A program made the position numbers and the translations under genes. The notes below the pieces were generated by a model that saw only the letters and a program-made list of their open reading frames with translations, ran no database searches and had not been told where the DNA came from. Source: Vibrio sp. 10N.286.49.B1 (lineage in GTDB: Bacteria; Pseudomonadota; Gammaproteobacteria; Enterobacterales; Vibrionaceae). Taken from it: 64,000 bases of DNA. Below, piece after piece: positions 9,601 through 15,786 of this stretch. The stretch covers positions 1-64,000 of the forward strand of contig NZ_MCUW01000013.1 of the NCBI RefSeq assembly GCF_002873335.1, written 5' to 3'. The first letter of the stretch is position 1; every line of letters begins with the position of its first letter.

Positions 9601-10013
9601 TTCCCCACATATTGATCGACTACGTGGAAGTGATTACCTTCTGCGCCTGCTGGGTTAATAAAGCGGATACTACGAGGCTGTCCGCTCTTGTCTTTTTGTT
9701 GCAGGTTAGAATGGAAAAGGACATCTTTCCAAAAGGCATGGTTAGCAAGCATCAGGTCATCGTTATGTTCAAACCAGATATCACGCAGCTGTTTAATTGC
9801 TTTCGTCGCCCCATTGGGTACATCAACTAACCAAGGGTTTAAAGCATGAAGGCGATCAACGAGAACCTCTTCCAAAATAACAGGCTCAGCTCTGTGTACT
9901 TGTTCTACTTGGTTGCCTTTGATATGAGTATAACCAAGCTTTTTAAGCCACTCGATAGCAGGGCGCTCTACACCTGCAAGTTCTGGATTTGATGCATCTG
10001 CCTGACCTGACAT
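6630..10013 (-). CDS. hsdR: HsdR, type I restriction endonuclease motor/nuclease subunit
   Basis: HsdR cuts unmodified DNA after ATP-driven translocation and works in the R2M2S complex. The N-terminal PD-(D/E)xK nuclease has F-K-P-D (to D148) and A-V-I-E-C-K (E162, K164, numbered from the chosen start). The helicase core has Walker A H-T-Q-G-S-G-K-S (about 312-319) and the D-E-A-H box (about 485-488), followed by F-T-G-T-P. Motif VI is seen as Q-A-I-A-R-V-N-R. A charged insertion of about 70 residues lies between motif Ia and the DEAH box (roughly 400-470). The ATG at 10013 has AGAGG at eight bases. The in-frame ATG at 10019 is only two bases from that site, so the shorter form is chosen. The gene is intact at 1127 residues. 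Confidence 0.95.
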   Translation of the reverse strand: MSGQADASNPELAGVERPAIEWLKKLGYTHIKGNQVEQVHRAEPVILEEVLVDRLHALNPWLVDVPNGATKAIKQLRDIWFEHNDDLMLANHAFWKDVLFHSNLQQKDKSGQPRSIRFINPAGAEGNHFHVVDQYVGKNASDEQFKPDLLLFINGLPLAVIECKASSVKLNKGIAQIDGYQGSFSQHFAFNMVCAAINRSQAKYGAICAPEQFYLTYKFDAKKPDEKAILDELELRLGKDPSEQDKLIWALFEPSRFVRLVCFYPMFEVEDGRMIKKLPRYQQWRAVEKTLLRLQGKDPALMGEELGGVVWHTQGSGKSLSMALLARLMRSEVSGLGNPSILVLTDRTSLDQQIHNTFINVGLEASKADSVAGLEGMLSNDYGTIFTSTVQKFQESDGKQINAAQESEESNETDDGTNSKNRVKRVLRKDDNGKEQCWIVKENNQSHGLTDSAGNPIKAKWKKVSEEKVDFRVLSTKPNFYVLVDEAHRSQYGFLAAFMRASLPRAKFIAFTGTPLIKDDKNTLGEFGGTEYIDTYRLDEAVADGATLPIKYLEGMSQWGSDGQLQQAFEDEFANEPLARKKKLKQKLLKERRGALGRIEENAKHLVDHFLTSVKPRGFKGMLVCDGRDMAVRYKDVIDEIMAERENKGLPTFESRVVISLGSMTEKRTGISEQQAHYATGSKKKLETIEERIKRELSDGIKPIAVPSDEISQLVNDEFKLPYGDESENKADEKAKINNIGLVIVSDMLLTGWDAPIVNTLYLDKPLKEHTLLQAIARVNRTRKGKKAGYIVDYYGVVEYLDEALKMYGGDVQPEQVWTDVESELPKLKTALSKIQDILPKKHNLVKQPEQYKEDADLFLDPDTKLDIVEDFLVALAEFNSRLDIVLPDERGAPFKPYFKVFNEIKLQLRNKMPDSADAVRITASESELIKAMLDEHIEASEVKSLLGREVSILDAADMDLLRKQKSAGSAALVMKNKLKHTIKTGKGKDPAFFGDLEEELEKLINDEREGRIEQAIFLEQLELFAQRVRDKDAKPSEMGLTTTTERAVYHYLEKLVDEAEALAWTKGIFNHPDIAEVMLSPIWKKQKDIHNEIKKTVRTILRGLGGWNMTVARQHSNEIFNIMLNN

Positions 10014-10100
10014 AGCCATTACCTCTGTGATTGTTTTTATTATTGCCAGTTAATGATGCCTTGTCCTGAAGGCATCATTTTTACTTCTGTACCTAATTTA

Positions 10101-11411
10101 CTAACTATCTAACGGCACTCGCCATTCGCCTGTTAGTAGCTTTTGCATTAAGCCTTTTTTTAGCTGCTGAGTTTCTACTTTTTGTTTTTCTAATAGAGCT
10201 AACTTTTCATCAACCGTTGATAACGTTTCAGCAATGATACTTTGCTCTTCTAGTGGTGGAAGATACACAGTTAAAGGCTTCAAAACCTGTAGGTTTATAT
10301 TTTTTTGCGCACTTTTAGTCGCTTTTGAATCTAATTCTGATTTTTGTGTCTGCAAAAAATAGAAGAGCCAATGTACATTGCACTTACTCTCATTAGCTTG
10401 AATACCAACCAAACTATCGGGGCAAGCTAGTGGGTACTTAGTTATTGCAACATCGCCTATATTCGCAGCGATAGTGATCAAAATAGTCCCTACGGGAAAC
10501 ATTTTACTTACTGTTAACCCCAAATCATTCAAAGTTTGAGAGTAAGTTTCAATATATGTAGCAGCGTTAACTACATCCCCTGTTTGAACAAAAGGAATAT
10601 CTCCCCCATAGTATTTAGGATCATTTCTAGGTCTAGCTGAAAATTTCCCTCGCTCCACAGTAGCAATATTTTCTAGGCTCATTAAGTTCCAACACGCTGG
10701 GACATTCACATCTGAAGCTACTTGGAATTCAGTATGTGGCTGCCAATTACCCTCTTCATCTTGAACACCAACACCTTCAGAAAATAGCTTCTGCATTAAG
10801 CCTGTTTTTAGCTTTTGTGTTTCAGCAATTTTTTGGTCAATGAGGTCGATTTTTTGATCAACTGTTGAGAGTACTTCAGCAATTTTTTGTTGTTCTTCAC
10901 GTGGTGGAACAATTATAGAAAAACTCTTAATCTGCTGAAAATTCAAGCCTTCTCGATTTCCTCCAGCTTGTAAGTTCCAAATCTGCTTTTGCCCCATAGC
11001 TGAATTTAAAAAGAAGCCGCAGTATGAAGGAACTAAAAGCTCATTGGTTCTAATTATGCATACATGCTGATTTACATTACCTTCATCAAAATTATCAGGA
11101 AGAACTGCACAACGTCCTATTGATGCTCCAGTTATATTCAAAAGAACATCGCCAGCTTTTAACTTTGAACCTTTCATTTTGTCGTGCTGAGCTTGAGTAA
11201 TAAAAGCTACATCAGCTAATTTTAACTTTCCCGAGAGTATGTTTTGGCTTCGAAGTAATGGAATACCCGATTCAACATAAGCTTTACTACCACCTTTAGG
11301 GGTTACGCCACTACCAACTTTGTCAGTACAGTCCTCAAATTTTTTGAGACTCCACTCTGTCGGAATTTTTCCTAAAGCAGTCTGTTTTAATGATTCAACT
11401 AAATTACTCAC
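10101..11411 (-). CDS. hsdS: HsdS, type I restriction specificity subunit
   Basis: HsdS selects the bipartite target of the type I complex. The 436-residue protein shows the classic duplicated plan. Target-recognition domain 1 starts near I-P-x-E-W and ends in the conserved helix with R-E-E-Q-Q-K-I-A-E-V-L-S-T-V-D. Domain 2 ends in the near-copy L-E-E-Q-S-I-I-A-E-T-L-S-T-V-D, followed by K-K-G-L-M-Q-K-L-L-T-G. The GTG at 11411 has GGGAG six bases upstream and overlaps the hsdM stop (GTGAGTAA), so translation is coupled. An upstream ATG at 11426 lacks such a site. Both recognition domains are complete. Target sequence cannot be read from the protein. Confidence 0.94.
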   Translation of the reverse strand: MSNLVESLKQTALGKIPTEWSLKKFEDCTDKVGSGVTPKGGSKAYVESGIPLLRSQNILSGKLKLADVAFITQAQHDKMKGSKLKAGDVLLNITGASIGRCAVLPDNFDEGNVNQHVCIIRTNELLVPSYCGFFLNSAMGQKQIWNLQAGGNREGLNFQQIKSFSIIVPPREEQQKIAEVLSTVDQKIDLIDQKIAETQKLKTGLMQKLFSEGVGVQDEEGNWQPHTEFQVASDVNVPACWNLMSLENIATVERGKFSARPRNDPKYYGGDIPFVQTGDVVNAATYIETYSQTLNDLGLTVSKMFPVGTILITIAANIGDVAITKYPLACPDSLVGIQANESKCNVHWLFYFLQTQKSELDSKATKSAQKNINLQVLKPLTVYLPPLEEQSIIAETLSTVDEKLALLEKQKVETQQLKKGLMQKLLTGEWRVPLDS

Positions 11412-13086
11412 ATTTAGCTCCCACAATAGAGTCTATATACATATTTAGCTGGTTATCAACCGTTGTCATTTCAGAATTAATTCTAGTGAGATTATCAAGC
11501 ACCTCAGAAATGTTTACTTTAAGCTCAACTTCAGAAGTATCAATATAACGACTGATATTTAGGTTAAACTCATTAGCCTCAATCTCGCTCATATCAACAA
11601 CACGTAGATATTTATCTATTGCAACAGACTCCAGCAGTTTAGTTAGAGACTCTTCGGTTTGTTCGCTAGCATCAATCATAGCTTGCTTAGCTTTGTTGTA
11701 TTCTTGAGTGATGTTATTGATATCTTCTTCGCGAAGGCGGCTCATCTTATCGCTATCGTCACACCCTTCTGACGCATCAATAAAGATCACTTTGTTTTTA
11801 AGCTCTGCGGGCTTCTTTTTATTGAGGATAACAACGGCGGCTGCAATACCTGTATTGAAGAATAGGGCTGATGGTAGGCCAATAACCGCTTCAATCAAGT
11901 CACCTGAGAGGTCGTCTGTACCAACGAGCAAGCCCTTACGAATTTTACCTTCATCACTCTCTCTGAATAGCACACCATGAGGAACCACTACACCAATGCG
12001 ACCATCTTCTTTTGTTGATGCGATCATGTGCTGTAGGAAAGCTAAATCCGCTTTAGTTCGAGGAGCAACACCTAAACCAAAGCGACCATATGGGTCTTTT
12101 AGTTCTGTGCTGTATTTAGGAGCAATGTCTGTCTCTTTACCGTTTCTATCAACTTTAGTTTTTTTATTGAGTTCTAAAGGTTCCCACCACTCTTTGATAG
12201 AAAATGGAGGGTTTGCAATGACACGGTCAAAGGTTTGTAAGCCGTTACCATCCTTATGCTGTGGGTTAACTAGCGTATCACCACGCTTAATGTCACCATC
12301 TAGGTTATGTAAGAAGATATTCAGCTTCGCAATTGCCCAAGTGCCAAGGTTTTTTTCCTGTCCATATAGCTTACAGTTAGGCTTGCCCATCACCGTACCA
12401 TTTGCTGGATAGTTCTCTTTAATATGACGAGCCGCTTCAACCAACATACCGCCAGATCCGTTGGTTGGATCGTAAATTTCATGAGTCGGTTGCGGGTCGA
12501 TTAGTTTTACTATTAGCTCTACAACTTCGTGTGGGGTATAGAACTCTCCCCCTTTTTTACCTGCATCGTCAGCAAACATGGCGATAAGGTATTCGTAAGC
12601 ATCACCTAGAAGGTCGGGTTTGTATAAGTTCTTATTGCCCAGCTTGTGCTGATTAAAGTGACGCAACAAACGCATCAATAGTTCGTTGCTCAGCTTATCT
12701 TTATCACCGAATTGAATGGCGGTAAGCACTTTCTCTAATGATGGGTTTTGACGCTCGATTTCAGCAAATGCTTCATCAATACTTTCGCCCACATTTTCAG
12801 TTTTCTTAACAAGGTTTGCCCAACGAGCATCGACAGGGACGAACTGCTCTGGGTTATCTTCAAGGATCTGCTCGATGGCTTCATCTTTTGATAGTTGTTC
12901 TTCAGTCATGACTGTGACAACACGTTCGTCAAATACATCAGACAGGCGCTTGATGAAAATCAGCCCAAAGATATAGTTTTTAAAATCTGAGCTGTCTACT
13001 GTGCCACGCATGATGTTAGCACTGCCCCAAAGCCATGTTTTTAGGTCGCTAAGTTCAATGATTTCTGTCGTTGATTCGGTTGTCAT
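11404..13086 (-). CDS. hsdM: HsdM, type I DNA adenine-N6 methyltransferase subunit
   Basis: HsdM methylates adenine in the sequence chosen by HsdS, protecting the host. The 560-residue protein has the N-terminal helical domain and then K-G-G-E-F-Y-T-P. The AdoMet-binding motif I is D-P-T-N-G-S-G-G-M (206-214) and the catalytic motif IV is N-P-P-F (292-295), all canonical, in contrast to the HsdM-like protein upstream. ATG follows AGAGAACAAC. It is the first gene of the hsdM-hsdS-hsdR unit and overlaps hsdS by eight bases. A -10 element with a 12-bp inverted repeat lies just upstream. Confidence 0.96.
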   Translation of the reverse strand: MTTESTTEIIELSDLKTWLWGSANIMRGTVDSSDFKNYIFGLIFIKRLSDVFDERVVTVMTEEQLSKDEAIEQILEDNPEQFVPVDARWANLVKKTENVGESIDEAFAEIERQNPSLEKVLTAIQFGDKDKLSNELLMRLLRHFNQHKLGNKNLYKPDLLGDAYEYLIAMFADDAGKKGGEFYTPHEVVELIVKLIDPQPTHEIYDPTNGSGGMLVEAARHIKENYPANGTVMGKPNCKLYGQEKNLGTWAIAKLNIFLHNLDGDIKRGDTLVNPQHKDGNGLQTFDRVIANPPFSIKEWWEPLELNKKTKVDRNGKETDIAPKYSTELKDPYGRFGLGVAPRTKADLAFLQHMIASTKEDGRIGVVVPHGVLFRESDEGKIRKGLLVGTDDLSGDLIEAVIGLPSALFFNTGIAAAVVILNKKKPAELKNKVIFIDASEGCDDSDKMSRLREEDINNITQEYNKAKQAMIDASEQTEESLTKLLESVAIDKYLRVVDMSEIEANEFNLNISRYIDTSEVELKVNISEVLDNLTRINSEMTTVDNQLNMYIDSIVGAKCE

Positions 13087-13104
13087 GTTGTTCTCTTTTG
13101 AGTT

Positions 13105-13176
13105 GCTTTCATTTTATGAAAGCTTCTAATTGTTTGGATTATACAATAAGCAACAATGAGTTAAGTTGCTTATTGT
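13105..13176. promoter_or_regulatory. hsdM control region with two perfect inverted repeats
   Basis: On the minus strand a TATAAT (complement of 13138-13143) lies about 50 bp before hsdM. Its first base is shared with the outer end of a perfect 12-bp inverted repeat, ACAATAAGCAAC (13143-13154) and GTTGCTTATTGT (13165-13176). A second perfect repeat, GCTTTCAT-TTT-ATGAAAGC (13105-13123), lies between the -10 and the gene. There is no T-run after either, so they look more like operator sites or leader hairpins than intrinsic terminators. No good -35 is seen. Confidence 0.55.
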
Positions 13177-13194
13177 CATAAAGCTATGAGCTAG

Positions 13195-13629
13195 CTACTT
13201 GGTTGCCAGCCATGCGTAATAAACTAAAGCGTTCAGAATATACCAACGCGATTTCGCATATTTATCTTTACGTACATCCTTAAACCAACTAAAAAATAGT
13301 GATTTAACTTCGGGGGTTACATTAAATGTCATCGTCACATTGTTATGAGAAATGAACAGCTCTTCGGTTGCATGTAGGGGTAAAATCCCTTGAGCGCAAA
13401 GGTAGGCTGAGTGAACGATTGCTCCTAGTGCTTGTTTACGCTTTCTTTGTGCCGCTATCGCACCAACATGTTCGAATTGATGCTGAAATTTCATAAACAA
13501 ACTCTCTGGGATAGGAATACAATCTGAACTGCCATCCCCTGTTTTTACACGATAATGCTTGTTTCTCGCTATTGTATAAAACTCTGCTGTTGGGCGCTGC
13601 TTCTCTATAGACACTGTGATATTTAACAT
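13195..13629 (-). CDS. Unrecognised 144-residue protein, third gene of the S/M-like cassette
   Basis: The frame has a very strong ribosome-binding site (AAGGAGG, six bases before ATG), nearly identical in context to that of the first gene of the cassette. It starts 15 bases after the stop of the HsdM-like gene, so co-transcription is very likely. The protein is basic in its middle (Q-R-K-R-K-Q) and aromatic at its C-terminus (F-F-S-W-F, R-W-Y-I-L-N-A-L-V-Y-Y-A-W). There is no signal peptide. I recognise no domain. Position suggests a partner or effector of the S/M-like pair, but no catalytic motif can be pointed to. Confidence 0.8.
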   Translation of the reverse strand: MLNITVSIEKQRPTAEFYTIARNKHYRVKTGDGSSDCIPIPESLFMKFQHQFEHVGAIAAQRKRKQALGAIVHSAYLCAQGILPLHATEELFISHNNVTMTFNVTPEVKSLFFSWFKDVRKDKYAKSRWYILNALVYYAWLATK

Positions 13630-13644
13630 TGTGTACCTCCTTGG

Positions 13645-14931
13645 CTATTGTTGGTTTAATTGTGTTAGTAACTCCTCTTGGAATTTATCGAATCGCTGTT
13701 TTGCTTTGAGTAGTAAATCAATTTGTTCTTGCTCTGTAGGGAGAGTAATTTCTTCCTGAGTTTGAACGTAACGGGAAACATTGAGATTGTTACCTGTATT
13801 ATCTGGTTCTGTTTGTCGTATTTCCCTAATAGTAATATTTCGAGCTTTTTGGGTATCTTCGATACCACCTTCAATTAGATTTAGTGCAAATTTGAGGTCA
13901 TCATTATCAAGTTTGCTAGGTTTTCCTTTTTGTATGCCCATATGTCGTAGGTCGACGAAGCGTATAGGCGAACCTTTTTCTTTTGCTTTGTTTAAAACAA
14001 GAAGCACTGGCTCAATGTTGGTTCCATTGACTGCACCAGATGGTAGAGCAATCACTTTATCTACTAACTCGTTGTTTAATAAATGTTCACGGATATACCC
14101 ATCGTAGCCGCCACGAAACAGGATTCCTTGTGGTAAGACTAGGTATGCTTTACCAAAGTCATTTAGATGATGAAGCGCCAGTTGAATCCATAGAGCGTCG
14201 CCTCCTGATGTTGGGATCGCTTTGTGTTCGTCAATGATATACGGTAATTTTTGGATTTCTTTGCGAGTTTGAGCATCTAGCTTTAAGCCTAAAGGTGGTT
14301 CCATAACAACTAAATCAAAGAGTCTATCGCTTTGTTTTAGTCCAAGTAGGCTATTACCAACTGATATCGTGGTTTTCTTTTCTTCTATTAATAGAAGACG
14401 AAGAGATAGGCTTGCAGAGTCGGGGTTGTGCTCTTGAAAATTGCTACTACGTGTATTGATGAGTGATGTCATGCGAGCAAGGCCACATGTGGCGTCCAAT
14501 AATGTTTTATCTTTTACTTCACCAATTAACGCTGGTAGTAGTGTTGTCATAAAAGTGGAGCTGCCAAATTCCCCCCCCAACTTTCCAGAGTTATCGATTA
14601 GAGCCTCTCGGAGTGCAGAGCTAAGTGGTGCTAGGTCACTTAAGCCTGCGAGGTTGTAAACGATGTTGCTGAGCTTTTGATCTGGCAACTCTCTTAGATC
14701 ATAGGCAGCTTCAAAAGCGATAGGGTAATTAGCTTTTTGCTCTTTAAGCATATCTTCTAGGGCTGGGACAAGAGCGCTAGCACCCATTTCCTTTACTTGG
14801 TTAAATTGCTCTTGGTCTAAAGACGCACAAGTTGCAATTGTAGTAATGATATCTAGACAATGGCGTGTTGGCAGCGCTCCACGGCAGTTATCAAGTATGT
14901 TCCATAGAGTGTGTTTATGTTCGATAGTCAT
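13645..14931 (-). CDS. HsdM-like methyltransferase with deviant catalytic motifs
   Basis: The 428-residue protein has the outline of a type I N6-adenine methyltransferase. It has an N-terminal helical region, then L-G-G-E-F (compare K-G-G-E-F-Y-T-P in HsdM). The AdoMet region is L-L-D-A-T-C-G-L-A-R-M (about 144-154), and the C-terminal N6-methylase part has V-L-P-Q-G-I-L-F-R-G-G and V-L-L-V-L-N-K. The catalytic motif IV reads E-P-P-L (211-214) where N-P-P-F or D-P-P-Y is expected, and motif I lacks the G-S-G-G loop. It may bind DNA or AdoMet without methylating. ATG at 14931 follows GGAGG by about ten bases and lies two bases after the stop of the S-like gene. An ATG at 14952 would overlap that gene and is preceded by nothing useful. 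Confidence 0.85.
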   Translation of the reverse strand: MTIEHKHTLWNILDNCRGALPTRHCLDIITTIATCASLDQEQFNQVKEMGASALVPALEDMLKEQKANYPIAFEAAYDLRELPDQKLSNIVYNLAGLSDLAPLSSALREALIDNSGKLGGEFGSSTFMTTLLPALIGEVKDKTLLDATCGLARMTSLINTRSSNFQEHNPDSASLSLRLLLIEEKKTTISVGNSLLGLKQSDRLFDLVVMEPPLGLKLDAQTRKEIQKLPYIIDEHKAIPTSGGDALWIQLALHHLNDFGKAYLVLPQGILFRGGYDGYIREHLLNNELVDKVIALPSGAVNGTNIEPVLLVLNKAKEKGSPIRFVDLRHMGIQKGKPSKLDNDDLKFALNLIEGGIEDTQKARNITIREIRQTEPDNTGNNLNVSRYVQTQEEITLPTEQEQIDLLLKAKQRFDKFQEELLTQLNQQ

Positions 14932-14933
14932 AG

Positions 14934-15527
14934 TTATGCTTCCTCCATCCATTTGAGAACCTTCACCTCAACGGCTTTTTGCTGTTCTTCAATAAGCTGT
15001 AATGCTGCTTTTTGAGCTTTTACATTTGTATGAAAAAGTTGAGCAATTTGATTCTGCTTTTCTATTGTAGGGAAAGGAACCTCAAGCTTTTTTAGTCCGC
15101 CTAAAGAAAGGCTTTTAACAACATTGGTTGAAGAGGAAATACTAGAGTGGTTTAGTGCTTGTTTCCCTAGTTGAGAGTTGAAATATGTAACTAGAAATTC
15201 AGCTTTTTGCTCTGCCTTCAGACGCAATACAATAAAGTTAGCGGTAGCAACAAAGCGTTGCTGTGCTGCCTCTTCAGTTACAATACAGCAGCGCATTGAT
15301 TGCCCACGAGCTAACAGAACGATGTCGCCAGTTTGTAGTACGAATTTATTAATGTTCTTATTATCTTTGACCTGGATGTCTTGTAAGTCTTGAGTAGCTA
15401 GGTAGCCATCAGACAATAAATCTGTTCCTCGTAATGCTTTATAGACATCTGTAGTTCCAGAGACTTCCTTATTGAAAAAGGAAGACGGAGCACCTGCAAA
15501 CATAGATTCACATTGTTGGAAAAGCAT
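14934..15527 (-). CDS. Half-length HsdS-like DNA specificity protein (single recognition domain)
   Basis: This 197-residue protein corresponds to one target-recognition domain plus one long helix of a type I specificity subunit. It has the beta-rich core with G-D-I-V-L-L-A-R-G and F-V-A-T-A-N-F-I-V-L-R. The conserved end of the domain is L-K-K-L-E-V-P-F-P-T-I-E-K-Q-N-Q-I-A-Q-L-F, followed by a glutamine/lysine-rich coiled coil to the C-terminus. Functional half-S subunits normally dimerise to read a palindromic bipartite site. The gene precedes its methyltransferase-like partner, the reverse of the hsdM-hsdS order next door. Its ribosome-binding site is very strong (AAGGAGG, five bases before ATG). 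Confidence 0.88.
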   Translation of the reverse strand: MLFQQCESMFAGAPSSFFNKEVSGTTDVYKALRGTDLLSDGYLATQDLQDIQVKDNKNINKFVLQTGDIVLLARGQSMRCCIVTEEAAQQRFVATANFIVLRLKAEQKAEFLVTYFNSQLGKQALNHSSISSSTNVVKSLSLGGLKKLEVPFPTIEKQNQIAQLFHTNVKAQKAALQLIEEQQKAVEVKVLKWMEEA

Positions 15528-15563
15528 AAGTACCTCCTTGGTAATATATAAAATAGTAAACTG

Positions 15564-15634
15564 ATTAGTATCTTTGATGTTGTGGTTAGATTAGGCTTAT
15601 TAGTAATGCTTGTCAATAAAAAAATAATACTAAT
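15564..15634 (-). promoter_or_regulatory. Consensus promoter of the S/M-like cassette with ATTAGTA operator-like repeats
   Basis: On the minus strand TTGACA (complement of 15611-15616) and TAATCT (complement of 15588-15593) are exactly 17 bp apart, a near-perfect sigma-70 promoter about 60 bp before the S-like gene. The heptamer ATTAGTA occurs at 15564-15570 and 15599-15605 on the plus strand, and inverted (TACTAAT) at 15628-15634. These copies lie downstream of, inside and upstream of the promoter, as expected for binding sites of a dedicated repressor. The binding protein is unknown. Confidence 0.65.
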
Positions 15635-15786
15635 GTGTTTACGATTTTTTTTCGGGTTTGTAAGGGCTGCTTGTCAAAGCTTGTTATAAGGTGTAGATAG
15701 CCACAGAAGAAAACATAGACATGGGAACCACTCTGTTTGTCTTTCTCTATGGCTAGGTGCGGTTTATTTACGTTTGAAATCGAGCG

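Noticed and set aside
13645..14931. The HsdM-like gene as a decayed pseudogene
   Set aside because: The frame is uninterrupted, has a good ribosome-binding site and sits in a compact operon; motif changes look like divergence, not decay.
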